Source of the DNA: Acidobacteriota bacterium
Lineage (GTDB): Bacteria; Acidobacteriota; Vicinamibacteria; Vicinamibacterales; SCN-69-37
Reading direction: 5' to 3'
Assembly (NCBI GenBank): GCA_009694745.1
Contig: SHUF01000002.1
Location: 1-64,000 of the forward strand
Length of the DNA stretch: 64,000 nt
The number at the start of each line of letters is the position of its first letter. Position 1 is the first letter of the stretch. Made by a program: the position numbers and the translations under genes. The notes under the pieces are model-generated. The model did no database searches. It was not told the DNA's origin and saw only the letters and a list, made by a program, of their open reading frames with translations. This document shows, in pieces, positions 42,610 through 51,467 of this stretch.

Positions 42610-43949
42610 TGCCGTTGCGCCGGTTGTTTGGTACCGATGGAATTCGTGGGGTGGCGGGGGCGTCGCCGCTTGATCCGCCCACCGTGGCCCGCATTGGCGG
42701 CGCGGTGGTGCGGTCGCTCGCTCTCGATCGGCCGGCGCGGCTGTTGATCGGCCGCGATACCCGCGAATCTGGAGAGTGGATCGAGCGGGAGCTGGCGCGG
42801 GGCGCGGTGTCGCAGGGAGCTGCGGTCTTGTCCGCCGGAGTGATTCCAACGCCGGGAGTGGCGTACCTCGCGCGGACACGAGACGTGGACCTCGGCGTCG
42901 TGATTTCCGCCTCGCACAACCCGTTTCAGGACAACGGCATCAAGGTGTTTTCAGGCCGTGGCGAAAAATTCGGGGAGGACATGGAACGGGCGATCGAAGC
43001 CATTGTGGCCGATACGTCGTGGAGCGTTCCCGCGTCGGGTGAAGCCCGGCTTGAGGCCGCAGACCTGATCGCGCCGTATCTGGCACACACGGCTGAGCTG
43101 GCGCCGGCAGGTGACGGATTGCGGGGCATGCGGGTGGCGATCGATTGCGCCAACGGCGCCACGACCACGACGGCGAAGCGACTGTTCGAGTCACTGGGAT
43201 GCGTGCTCGTGACGGTAGGCGACGCCCCGGACGGCCGCAACATCAACCTCGCGTGTGGGTCCACGCATCCAGCGCGGCTGGCCGCCGAGGTGGTGGCGCA
43301 CGGGTGCCGCCTTGGTGTGGCGTTTGATGGCGATGGCGACCGCGCGATTCTGGTGGACCATCGCGGCCATATTGTGGACGGCGACGCGTTGCTCCTGATT
43401 CTGGGTGCGTACTATCAGCGGCACGGCCGCCTGACGGCGAACACTGTGGTGGCCACGGTGATGAGCAATCTCGGCCTCGAGATCGCGTTGCGTACTCTGG
43501 GCATCACGATGCTGCGGACGCTCGTGGGCGACAAATACGTGATGGAGGAGATGCTTCGCGGCGAATACGTGGTGGGCGGCGAGCAGTCGGGCCACGTCAT
43601 TCTGGCCGAGCACCTGTTTACCGGTGACGGGATGGCGACCGCGCTCGCGATCATGCGTGTGATGGTGGAGACGGGTCGCGAACTGTCGGACCTGGCGGCC
43701 GAGCTGGTGTTGTGTCCCCAGACGCTGATGAACGTCCGCGTGCGCGAGCGCGTGGACCTGGAGTCGGTGCCCACCGTGGCTGATGCCATGGCCCGCGTGC
43801 GCGCGGCGCTCGGTGACTCGGGCCGTTTACTCGTGCGATATTCGGGGACAGAACCTCTGCTGCGGATCATGATTGAAGGGCAGGAACAGGCGTCGGTTCA
43901 AGCGATGGCCGAAGAAATTGCCGACGCGGTGAGGACCACGCTGGCATGA
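42609..43949 (+). CDS. glmM: phosphoglucosamine mutase
   Basis: LFGTDGIRGVAG, VVISASHNPFQDNGIKVF, FDGDGDRAILVD, RYSGTEPLLRIMIEG. Confidence 0.95.
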   Translation: MPLRRLFGTDGIRGVAGASPLDPPTVARIGGAVVRSLALDRPARLLIGRDTRESGEWIERELARGAVSQGAAVLSAGVIPTPGVAYLARTRDVDLGVVISASHNPFQDNGIKVFSGRGEKFGEDMERAIEAIVADTSWSVPASGEARLEAADLIAPYLAHTAELAPAGDGLRGMRVAIDCANGATTTTAKRLFESLGCVLVTVGDAPDGRNINLACGSTHPARLAAEVVAHGCRLGVAFDGDGDRAILVDHRGHIVDGDALLLILGAYYQRHGRLTANTVVATVMSNLGLEIALRTLGITMLRTLVGDKYVMEEMLRGEYVVGGEQSGHVILAEHLFTGDGMATALAIMRVMVETGRELSDLAAELVLCPQTLMNVRVRERVDLESVPTVADAMARVRAALGDSGRLLVRYSGTEPLLRIMIEGQEQASVQAMAEEIADAVRTTLA

Positions 43950-44719
43950 CTCGACTGAGCGTCAATGTGAACAAGGTGGCGACGCTGCGCAACGCGCGCG
44001 GCGGCGATGTGCCCAGTGTCTGCGAGGCCGTGGCGGCCTGCGTGAAGGCCGGCGCGCGGGGTATCACCGTGCATCCGCGCGCCGACGAGCGCCACATCAC
44101 TCGCCGCGACGTGATGCAGGTGGCTGCGCACCTGCGCGAGACGGCCCCCGAAGTGGAGTTCAACATCGAGGGAGACCCCACTGCCGACTTCGTGGATCTG
44201 GTGGTGGAAGCGCGGCCGCAGCAGTGCACGTTGGTGCCGGTCGTGCCGGGTGAGGTCACCAGCCAGGCCGGGTGGTCGGCTTCCACGTCGCCCGAGCGGC
44301 TGGTAGCCGTCATCGCGCGGCTGCACGCCGAAGGCATTCGCGTGAGCGTGTTTGTGGATCCCGAAGAGGCGCCGATTCGATGGGCCAAGCGGCTCGGTGC
44401 GGACCGCGTGGAGCTGTACACCGAGCCGTTTGCAAAAGGCTTCGCGCGCAGTCGCGAGCACGGGCAGTCGAGCTTTGAGACGTACGCCGCCGCGTCCACG
44501 CTGGCGCACACGCTCGGCCTCGGCGTGAACGCGGGCCACGACCTGGATTTGAACAACCTCGTCGTGTTCCGCGAACTCCCGCACCTCGACGAGGTGTCCA
44601 TCGGCCACGCCCTGATCGCGCACGCGTTGTACGTAGGCCTCGACCGCGCCGTGCGCGACTACCTGGCCGCCGTGGGTGGCCGGGAAGATCAGTTATCATC
44701 GACCCAGGTGATCAAATGA
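43946..44719 (+). CDS. pdxJ: pyridoxine 5'-phosphate synthase
   Basis: LSVNVNKVATLRNARGG, ITVHPRADERHI, GVNAGHDLDLNNL, EVSIGHALIAHAL. Confidence 0.94.
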   Translation: MTRLSVNVNKVATLRNARGGDVPSVCEAVAACVKAGARGITVHPRADERHITRRDVMQVAAHLRETAPEVEFNIEGDPTADFVDLVVEARPQQCTLVPVVPGEVTSQAGWSASTSPERLVAVIARLHAEGIRVSVFVDPEEAPIRWAKRLGADRVELYTEPFAKGFARSREHGQSSFETYAAASTLAHTLGLGVNAGHDLDLNNLVVFRELPHLDEVSIGHALIAHALYVGLDRAVRDYLAAVGGREDQLSSTQVIK

Positions 44720-45357
44720 CCCGCGAGTCTCTGGTCTTTGCAATCTCTGGCACGATGTTCGGCCTCCTGGTGGGCTGGATTATTGGCACGCAGCAGGGTG
44801 CCGGACCCGCGCCAGCCGCCGCGGTGGCGGCCGCCAACGGCCCGCCCGCCGCGCAGATGCCGGCCACGCCACCGCCGCCACCCCTGGATGTGCAGCGCGC
44901 CGCCGACCTCGAACGCCAGGCCAATGCCGCGCCGGCCAACGCGGCGATCCGTGTGGACCTGGGCAATCTCTACTTTGATGCCGAGCGTTTCGATATGGCC
45001 ATCTCCTGGTACGAGGCGGCGCTCAAGATCGATCCCAAGAACGTGAACGCCAGCACCGACCTCGGTGTGAGCTACTACTCGTCGAATCAGATCGATCGTG
45101 CGCTCGCGCAATTTGATCACTCGTTGTCGATCGACGCGGCGCACACCAAGACGTTGCTCAACCAGGGCATCGTGCGCGCCTTCGGCAAGCAGGATCTGGA
45201 AGGCGCCACGAAGTCGTGGGAGTACCTGGTGTCGATCGCGCCGAACAGTCCGGAGGCCGCGCGCGCGAAAGAGGCACTGGCCGCAGTCAAAGGCGCGCAC
45301 CCCGTAACGCCTGGCGTACCGGCCGCGCCCGCAGGACGAGGCGGCACGGTTCAATAG
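44716..45357 (+). CDS. membrane-anchored TPR protein
   Basis: N-terminal TM then TPR-like NAAIRVDLGNLYFDAERFDMAISWYEAALKIDPKNVNASTDLGVSYY. Confidence 0.8.
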   Translation: MTRESLVFAISGTMFGLLVGWIIGTQQGAGPAPAAAVAAANGPPAAQMPATPPPPPLDVQRAADLERQANAAPANAAIRVDLGNLYFDAERFDMAISWYEAALKIDPKNVNASTDLGVSYYSSNQIDRALAQFDHSLSIDAAHTKTLLNQGIVRAFGKQDLEGATKSWEYLVSIAPNSPEAARAKEALAAVKGAHPVTPGVPAAPAGRGGTVQ

Positions 45358-45645
45358 ATGGCCCTGATCGGCTGGATCATCCGGATCGTCGCGATCCTCC
45401 TCCTCGTCCGGCTGGTCATGCGGTTCTTTGCCGGCATCGTCAGGGGTTACTCGACACCGGCATCCGGACCGTCTCGTCGATCAGCCACGCCGGCCACACG
45501 CGAAGGCGGACATCTGGTGCGTGATCCCCACTGCGGCACCTATGTGCCCGTCGGTCGATCGCTTCGTGAGGGATCGGGCGATTCCGCCATCTATTTCTGC
45601 TCTGAAAACTGCCGTCACGCCTGGTCGGCTCGCAAAGCGGGCTGA
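45358..45645 (+). CDS. small membrane protein with TRASH/YHS-like Cys motif
   Basis: N-terminal TM; DPHCGTYVP...YFCSENCRHAW. Confidence 0.7.
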   Translation: MALIGWIIRIVAILLLVRLVMRFFAGIVRGYSTPASGPSRRSATPATREGGHLVRDPHCGTYVPVGRSLREGSGDSAIYFCSENCRHAWSARKAG

Positions 45646-45653
45646 CGCGCACC

Positions 45654-46526
45654 ATGGCCACCCACGAAGATCAGCTGCGTCTGGACATCGTGGAGGTCGG
45701 CCGCAGGTTGTGGACGCGCGGCTTCGTCGCCTCCAACGACGGCAACATCAGCGTTCGCCTGCCTGGCGAACGACTGCTCATGACGCCTACCAGCGTGTCG
45801 AAGGGGTTCATGAGCCCCGAAATGATGGTGGTCACCGATATGGACGGTCGGCTGCTTGCCGGGGAACCGGGCCGTAAAGCGTCTTCGGAAATCCTGATGC
45901 ACCTGACGGCCTATCGGCTTCGGCCGGACGTGCACGCCGTGGTGCACGCGCATCCGCCGCTCGCCACGGGCTTTGCGGTCGCCGGCATTCCCCTGGACCG
46001 GGCTGTGCTGGCCGAGGTGGTCACCACGCTCGGCAGCATTCCCATCGCCGAATACGGAACTCCGTCCACGCCCGAACTGTCCGCATCAGTGGAGCCGTAC
46101 GTCCGCTCGCACGACGCGCTCCTGCTGGCCAACCATGGCGCGCTGGCCCTGGGTAAAGACCTGTTTGCCGCGTATTACAAGATGGAGACCATCGAGCACT
46201 TCGCGCGCATCAGCCTGGTGGCGCGCCTGCTCGGCCGCGAGCACCTGCTCTCGCGCGAGGAAGTGGACCGGCTTCAGGCGCTGCGCGGCATGTATGGCAT
46301 CGCTTCACCGGCGCCGGTCTGCACAGATCCGCCCCCCGGCGCCGACCCGGGATGCCAGGTCCTTCACGCGCCGTCGGCGCCCGGCGAACAGCTCGTCCTG
46401 GACACCTCAGTGGCCGGTGGGCGAGTGACCGTAGGTAATGGCGGCGAGATTCAGTTAACATACGGTGAGCTGACGGCGCTGATTGAGGGCGCCGTCCGGC
46501 ACCTCACGGCCCGCACGATGGCGTGA
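45654..46526 (+). CDS. class II aldolase/adducin family protein, BMC-associated
   Basis: [38 protein letters not shown]-terminal extension [21 protein letters not shown]. Confidence 0.9.
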   Translation: MATHEDQLRLDIVEVGRRLWTRGFVASNDGNISVRLPGERLLMTPTSVSKGFMSPEMMVVTDMDGRLLAGEPGRKASSEILMHLTAYRLRPDVHAVVHAHPPLATGFAVAGIPLDRAVLAEVVTTLGSIPIAEYGTPSTPELSASVEPYVRSHDALLLANHGALALGKDLFAAYYKMETIEHFARISLVARLLGREHLLSREEVDRLQALRGMYGIASPAPVCTDPPPGADPGCQVLHAPSAPGEQLVLDTSVAGGRVTVGNGGEIQLTYGELTALIEGAVRHLTARTMA

Positions 46527-46564
46527 GTCCGACTTACGGAGCGCGGGAAATTGAGGAGGGGTCC

Positions 46565-46849
46565 ATGGGTGAGGCACTCGGAATGGTCGAGACAAAGGGG
46601 TTGGTCGCGATGATCGAAGCGGCCGACGCGATGGTCAAGGCCGCCAAGGTGACACTGGTCGGATGGGAAAAGATCGGCGCAGGTTACGTCACGGCGATCG
46701 TGCGCGGCGACGTGGCGGCGGTCAAGGCTGCCACCGACGCCGGCGCGGCAGCGGCGCGCCGTGTGGGTGAACTGGTGTCGGTGCACGTCATTCCGCGTCC
46801 ACACGCGAACCTCGAGGACGTGCTGCCGATCGGCAAAGCGGCGAAGTAG
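46565..46849 (+). CDS. BMC-H hexameric microcompartment shell protein
   Basis: [57 protein letters not shown]. Confidence 0.95.
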   Translation: MGEALGMVETKGLVAMIEAADAMVKAAKVTLVGWEKIGAGYVTAIVRGDVAAVKAATDAGAAAARRVGELVSVHVIPRPHANLEDVLPIGKAAK

Positions 46850-46858
46850 GCGCGCCGG

Positions 46859-47152
46859 GTGATTCTCGCCAAGGTCGTCGGCACGGTCGTCGCGACCCGC
46901 AAAGACGAGCGGCTCGTGGCCAGCAAGTTGCTGGTGGCGCGGCCTCTCGACGCGTCTGGGAACCCCGACGGCAACTACGTGGTGGCGGTCGATACCGTTG
47001 CCGCTGGCGTGGGCGAGACGGTGCTCATCGTCTCCGGCAGTTCCGCGCGGATGGCGCAGGGCTTCAAAGACTGTCCCATCGACGCAGCCATCATCGGTAT
47101 CGTCGATCAGGTGGACACACCCGGCGCGCTTCCGTCCCCAGCAAAGAAATAG
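46859..47152 (+). CDS. EutN/CcmL-type BMC vertex protein 1
   Basis: AKVVGTVVATRKDERLVASKLLVARPLD...AVDTVAAGVGETVLIVSGSSAR. Confidence 0.92.
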   Translation: MILAKVVGTVVATRKDERLVASKLLVARPLDASGNPDGNYVVAVDTVAAGVGETVLIVSGSSARMAQGFKDCPIDAAIIGIVDQVDTPGALPSPAKK

Positions 47153-47154
47153 TC

Positions 47155-47421
47155 GTGCAGCTCGCGAGAGTGATCGGCAACGTGGTGTCCACGGTGAAAG
47201 ATCCGAACCTGAGCGGCCACACGCTGCTGATGCTCCAGCCCATCACGCACGATCGCAAGCCAGTGGGCCGCGCGGTGGTAGCCCTCGACGCGATGGGCGC
47301 GGGCGTGGGCGAACATGTGTTTTTTGTTCGCGGACGTGAGGCAACCTTTCCGTTTTTCCCCGGCGAACCGCCCGCCGACGCGTGCGTCGTGGGCATCGTT
47401 GATTCCTGGGACGTCGAGTAG
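47155..47421 (+). CDS. EutN/CcmL-type BMC vertex protein 2
   Basis: ARVIGNVVSTVKDPNLSGHTLLMLQPI...ALDAMGAGVGEHVFFVRGREA. Confidence 0.92.
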   Translation: MQLARVIGNVVSTVKDPNLSGHTLLMLQPITHDRKPVGRAVVALDAMGAGVGEHVFFVRGREATFPFFPGEPPADACVVGIVDSWDVE

Positions 47422-47424
47422 GCC

Positions 47425-47697
47425 ATGCAGATCGGGCGCGTGATCGGGACGCTTGTCGCGACCAGGAAACATCACAAGATTGAGGGCGCGAAGCTGCTGC
47501 TGGTGCAACCGCTCACGCTCGAAGGCGCGCCGAAGGGTTCGGCGGTGTTGACCATTGACTCGGTGGGCGCGGGCGTCGGTGAAACGGTGCTGATCGTGAT
47601 CGAAGGCAAAGCCGCCGGAGATGCCCTGCGACGCAAGGCGGCGCCTGTGGACGCGGCGATCATCGGCATCGTGGATACTCTGACGGTGGAAGGATGA
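47425..47697 (+). CDS. EutN/CcmL-type BMC vertex protein 3
   Basis: GRVIGTLVATRKHHKIEGAKLLLVQPL...TIDSVGAGVGETVLIVIEGKA. Confidence 0.93.
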   Translation: MQIGRVIGTLVATRKHHKIEGAKLLLVQPLTLEGAPKGSAVLTIDSVGAGVGETVLIVIEGKAAGDALRRKAAPVDAAIIGIVDTLTVEG

Positions 47698-47930
47698 ACG
47701 AAGCTGAACTTCGGTCCCTCGTGCGCACCGCCGTGGCCCGGCACCTGGGTCATACACCGCCGGCGATGCCCGTTGCCCCGGCCGCCGCTCCGTTCGTCGT
47801 GCATGCCCCAATGACGCTGGTATCCAGCCACTCGTTGTACGCCGGGCTCGTCAACGTCACTGACGACTGCCTGATTGAGCCCGCCGTGAAGTGCGATCAC
47901 TGTGGCTACTGCAAGTCACATGGACATTGA
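47694..47930 (+). CDS. small BMC-linked protein: encapsulation-peptide-like helix, Pro/Ala linker, Cys-rich tail
   Basis: MNEAELRSLVRTAVARHLG + HTPPAMPVAPAAAP + ...DDCLIEPAVKCDHCGYCKSHGH; ATGA overlap with the preceding eutN-like gene. Confidence 0.7.
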   Translation: MNEAELRSLVRTAVARHLGHTPPAMPVAPAAAPFVVHAPMTLVSSHSLYAGLVNVTDDCLIEPAVKCDHCGYCKSHGH

Positions 47931-47959
47931 AACTGGGGAACTTAGGAACTGGGGAACTG

Positions 47960-48640
47960 GTGGAGACGGGGTTGACACGTTCGAACGTTGTGCCGGTTCT
48001 TAAGGCAGTCGGCAAGGCGATCCGGTTGATGGAAGAGCCGGCGGTTGAGAAGATCGCTGAAGAAACGCACGACGATCCGTTTCGGGTGCTCATCGCCACG
48101 TTGCTTTCCGCGCAGACGAAGGACGCGGTGACGGCCGGGGCCTCCGCGCGGCTCTTCAAGGTGGCGCACACGCCAAAGACGATGGCGGCGCTGACGGTGG
48201 GGCGAATCGAGCGGCTGATCTATCCCGTCAGTTTTTATCGGACCAAGGCGCGGCATGTGAAGCAGGCGTGTCGGCAGATTCTGGATGATTTTGGCGGCGT
48301 AGTGCCGCGCACGATGGAAGAGCTGTTGACGCTGGCAGGGGTGGGCCGGAAGACGGCCAACCTCGTGCTGATTCTCTCGCACGCGAGCCAGGACAACATC
48401 TGCGTGGATACGCATGTCCACCGCATTTCGAATCGTCTGGGCTGGGTAAAGACGCGGACGCCCGATCAAACCGAACAGGCGCTGTATCGGGTGGTGCCGC
48501 GCAAGTGGTGGCCCGATGTAAATTTGTATCTGGTCACGTGGGGCCAGAATGTGTGCAAGCCGGTGTATCCGCGGTGCCGCGCGTGTGTGGTGTCGGCGAT
48601 GTGTCCCCGCAAGGGTGTGACACGGGAGAGTCGCGCATGA
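47960..48640 (+). CDS. nth: endonuclease III
   Basis: LIATLLSAQTKDAVT, LAGVGRKTANLVL, VDTHVHRISNRLGW, CxxxxxxCxxCxxxxxC-type cluster; start GTG 47960 tentative. Confidence 0.93.
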   Translation: METGLTRSNVVPVLKAVGKAIRLMEEPAVEKIAEETHDDPFRVLIATLLSAQTKDAVTAGASARLFKVAHTPKTMAALTVGRIERLIYPVSFYRTKARHVKQACRQILDDFGGVVPRTMEELLTLAGVGRKTANLVLILSHASQDNICVDTHVHRISNRLGWVKTRTPDQTEQALYRVVPRKWWPDVNLYLVTWGQNVCKPVYPRCRACVVSAMCPRKGVTRESRA

Positions 48641-49221
48641 AACGACAATTCTTCGCAATGATGGCGTTCGTGGTGGTGGCTGGGAGTGCGCTGGTGCTTG
48701 CCCTGCCGGCGTCCGCGGTCAGGCCCGAGCCCGGGCGTTTGATCCAGCTGGCCGGCAATCCCACGCTGGTGCTCGACACCGCGAAGGGCGTGATCGAAAT
48801 CGAGTTGCTGCGCGGCGACGCCCCGAAGAGCGTGGACTTTATCGTTGCCCTGGTTGAAAAGAACTTCTATCGCGGACTCAGGTTCCATAGGGCGGAGCGA
48901 GGCCTCGTGCAGGTGGGGGATTCGGCGTCGCGGGATGTGTCGAAGAAGGAGTGGTGGGGGCGTAGCGCCCCGACCTCGACGATCGGCGTGGCCGAGATCT
49001 CCAGAAAATTGATCCACGTACGGGGCATGGTGGGTCTCGCGCACACCGGAAATCCCCAGCTTGCAGGCAGCCAGTTCTACATCATGAAAGAAGCCAGCCC
49101 ATCGTTGAACGGCAAGTACACGATCATCGGGCGGGTGCGCGTGGGCATGCCTGTCGTCGATACGGTGAAGTTCGCCGACGTGCTCAAGCAGGCGACGATC
49201 AAAGTGGCAGTCCCGAAGTAG
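48637..49221 (+). CDS. cyclophilin-type peptidyl-prolyl isomerase, exported
   Basis: Signal peptide; GVIEIELLRGDAPKSVDFIVALVEKNFYRGLRFHR...GSQFYIMKEA. Confidence 0.87.
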   Translation: MKRQFFAMMAFVVVAGSALVLALPASAVRPEPGRLIQLAGNPTLVLDTAKGVIEIELLRGDAPKSVDFIVALVEKNFYRGLRFHRAERGLVQVGDSASRDVSKKEWWGRSAPTSTIGVAEISRKLIHVRGMVGLAHTGNPQLAGSQFYIMKEASPSLNGKYTIIGRVRVGMPVVDTVKFADVLKQATIKVAVPK

Positions 49222-50116
49222 TCACGATCCCTTCGAGGTCGGGGTACCGGTTCACCATTTCACGTTCATAGAGGCCGGGTACGTTCTGGCCCAGTTGTGA
49301 CCTGAGCACCGCGGCGTTCGCCACGGCCTTGGCCGAGAAGTGGTTGTTCATGAAGGCCATCACCTTGCGGCCCGTCTGCGCTGCCTCAGCCGCCGCCACC
49401 GCGAACGGCTCCAATTCCGCCGGCGAATACAGGTAGTTGTACCTGTCCTCCGCCTGCTCATGACTCCACCATGCGTCTGCGTTCCGTCCGTGCATCCGGA
49501 CATAAACAACCTCTGAGGTCGTTTCCGGAAAATTCAGAGAAACGACCTCAGAGGTCCTTTCTGGATCGTCCGCGATCACCAACCCCGCGCGGCCTGAAGC
49601 AAGACGCGCGGAGGTCTCGGCGCCGGGCGCGAACCACGAGCGATGGCGCAGTTCCACCGCGAGCGGGTAGCCGGCGAACGCCTCGAGCACCCACGACAGG
49701 TACTCGCGCATTGGCGCGTCGGCGTGAAAACTCGACGGAAACTGCACGAGCAGCGCGGCCATTCGGCCCGCATCAACGAGCGGCGCCACGCCTGCGCGGA
49801 AGGCGTCCACGTCGCCCAACGACAGACTCCAGTCCTTCACCCCGGCTCGAGCCAGGTACATGTCAGGGTGCGTGAACTTCTGGAACAACTTGATCGCGAA
49901 CTGAAAATCCGCCGGCGTGCGGCTCACCCACTTGTCGACCAATCCGGGATCCGGCATCCGGTAAAACGTCGAGTTCACTTCGACGATGTCGAAATGCTCG
50001 GCGTAGTAGCGCAATTCATCAAACCCGCGCGGACGCCGCGCGGGATAGAACACCCCATTCCACGTGCCTTTGCCGGTGGGGTAGTTCCAGCTGGAGGTGC
50101 CGACGCGGATGCTCAT
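49199..50116 (-). CDS. DUF72 family protein with in-frame repeat-derived insert
   Basis: IRVGTSSWNYPTGKGTWNGVFYP...FDIVEVNSTFYRMP...FMNNHFSAKAVANA. Confidence 0.9.
   Translation of the reverse strand: MSIRVGTSSWNYPTGKGTWNGVFYPARRPRGFDELRYYAEHFDIVEVNSTFYRMPDPGLVDKWVSRTPADFQFAIKLFQKFTHPDMYLARAGVKDWSLSLGDVDAFRAGVAPLVDAGRMAALLVQFPSSFHADAPMREYLSWVLEAFAGYPLAVELRHRSWFAPGAETSARLASGRAGLVIADDPERTSEVVSLNFPETTSEVVYVRMHGRNADAWWSHEQAEDRYNYLYSPAELEPFAVAAAEAAQTGRKVMAFMNNHFSAKAVANAAVLRSQLGQNVPGLYEREMVNRYPDLEGIVTTSGLPL
49505..49560. repeat. GACCTCAGAGGTC palindromic repeat pair inside the DUF72 gene (site 4)
   Basis: AACCTCTGAGGTC at 49508-49520 and GACCTCAGAGGTC at 49544-49556. Confidence 0.88.
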
Positions 50117-50578
50117 CCTCCAGCCATGATGCCATCAGGCACGGCGTTTCATTTGTCATCATCGTGTCGGGCGCCCGGCCGCCCCAGTTAAACGTGTATA
50201 GGTCACTGGAAGCGACGGCGGCAGCCCAGAGGCCGATCACCAAGACCCCGACTACGATCAGAGCGGCCGTCCTATTGGAACTATGCGCGCGCCGCTTCAC
50301 CGAAGTGATGTTGCTGATCTCGAACCTCGTGCCGTCGCTCGCGATGATGGCGTCGGGGGTCACACTCTGTAATGTGAACTGCGCAGACGCGCCATCTCGT
50401 AGGGTGACACGAACGGTGTCACCTGCCTGCACCGCCCAATAGGGTTGCCTGCGATCGTTCGAACGACGGGGACCTGGTGCAGACTCGTGCAGCTCGCGGT
50501 AGCCACAGTTAGCGCCGTGAGCGCGCAGACCAGATTCCGTGCGAGCGTGACCGGGCGTCGATGATTCATTCGCGGCAT
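50110..50578 (-). pseudogene. small lipoprotein/membrane protein, apparent frameshift
   Basis: MPRMNHRRPVTLARNLVCALTALTVATASCTSLHQVPVV then, in another frame, RSNDRRQPYWAVQAGDTVRVTLRDGASAQFTLQSVTPDAI...TAALIVVGVLVIGLWAA; 3' boundary approximate. Confidence 0.5.
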
Positions 50579-50608
50579 GGGGCACCTCCTTCGTGCTCAG
50601 AGAGCGAG

Positions 50609-51127
50609 TCATCGCCGCGCATTGAAACCCGCAAGCAGGCTCACGCGCACGCCGGACTTGGAGGGCACGACCGCAAGATTCACCGGGACGTTGAGGTTGC
50701 CGACACGCAGCGTCATCCCCGCCGCAACGGCCATGGCTGAGCCGGCCGGCGTGAGGTTGGGGCCCACCGCAAACTCGATGCCCTTCGCCGTCCGAAATCT
50801 CACCAGCCAGCTCACACTCGGCAGGAAGGCACCCTGGTCGATGCCACCGACCAAGAGGATCCACTCGGTGATGGCAGTTGCGCCGTTCTCACTGGAGAGA
50901 AACCGTTTCTCCTTCTGCCAGCCGAACTGGCTGACGAAGGAGTCCACTTCAACGTCGTGCTCCCCCCGAAGTGTGCGGACGACTCCGTCGCTCAGAAAGG
51001 TGATGCCGATGCGCGGCCCCGACAGGTTCATGGTCTCGGGCCGGCGAAGAGGAGACGGCTCCTGAGCGGCGGCGGCACGCGGAAGTAGCGAAAGGCCAAG
51101 TACGAGCAACGAGGCAAATCGTGTCAT
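50609..51127 (-). CDS. exported hypothetical protein
   Basis: Signal peptide MTRFASLLVLGLSLLPRAAAAQ; ends ...LAGFNARR. Confidence 0.6.
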   Translation of the reverse strand: MTRFASLLVLGLSLLPRAAAAQEPSPLRRPETMNLSGPRIGITFLSDGVVRTLRGEHDVEVDSFVSQFGWQKEKRFLSSENGATAITEWILLVGGIDQGAFLPSVSWLVRFRTAKGIEFAVGPNLTPAGSAMAVAAGMTLRVGNLNVPVNLAVVPSKSGVRVSLLAGFNARR

Positions 51128-51328
51128 GGGGCACTCCGATATAGGCGAAACTGCACTCATGCGGTCCTGCAAGCGCGACAGTACGGCCGCAGGGGCGTCG
51201 AAGTCGTGAGGAGGGACGGAGGAATGTCTGAGGAAACCGTGTCGGACGCGCCGATCAACGTCTTGGAGGCAGCGTCAGGTCGTGTGGCCGTGCGGCCCGC
51301 CGCTCGCGGCTATTCTCTGACCAGACAC

Positions 51329-51467
51329 CACCGCCAGAATCTCCTCTCCGTACAACTCCCGTCGCCGCGGCCCAAAATCGGCAATGCCGGCCAGATCGTC
51401 GAGGGTGCGCGGTGGACGCTGCGACAGGTCGTGGAGGGTCGTGGAAGGCAGGATGACGTCCGAGCCG
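51329..51467 (-). pseudogene. duplicated 3'-end relic of rnd
   Basis: Highly similar to 52980-53122 at the end of rnd; encodes DVILPSTTLHDLSQRPPRTLDDLAGIADFGPRRRELYGEEIL. Confidence 0.85.

Noticed and set aside
44820-44890. Ala/Pro-rich low-complexity stretch in the TPR protein
   Set aside because: Ordinary flexible linker between the TM anchor and TPR region.
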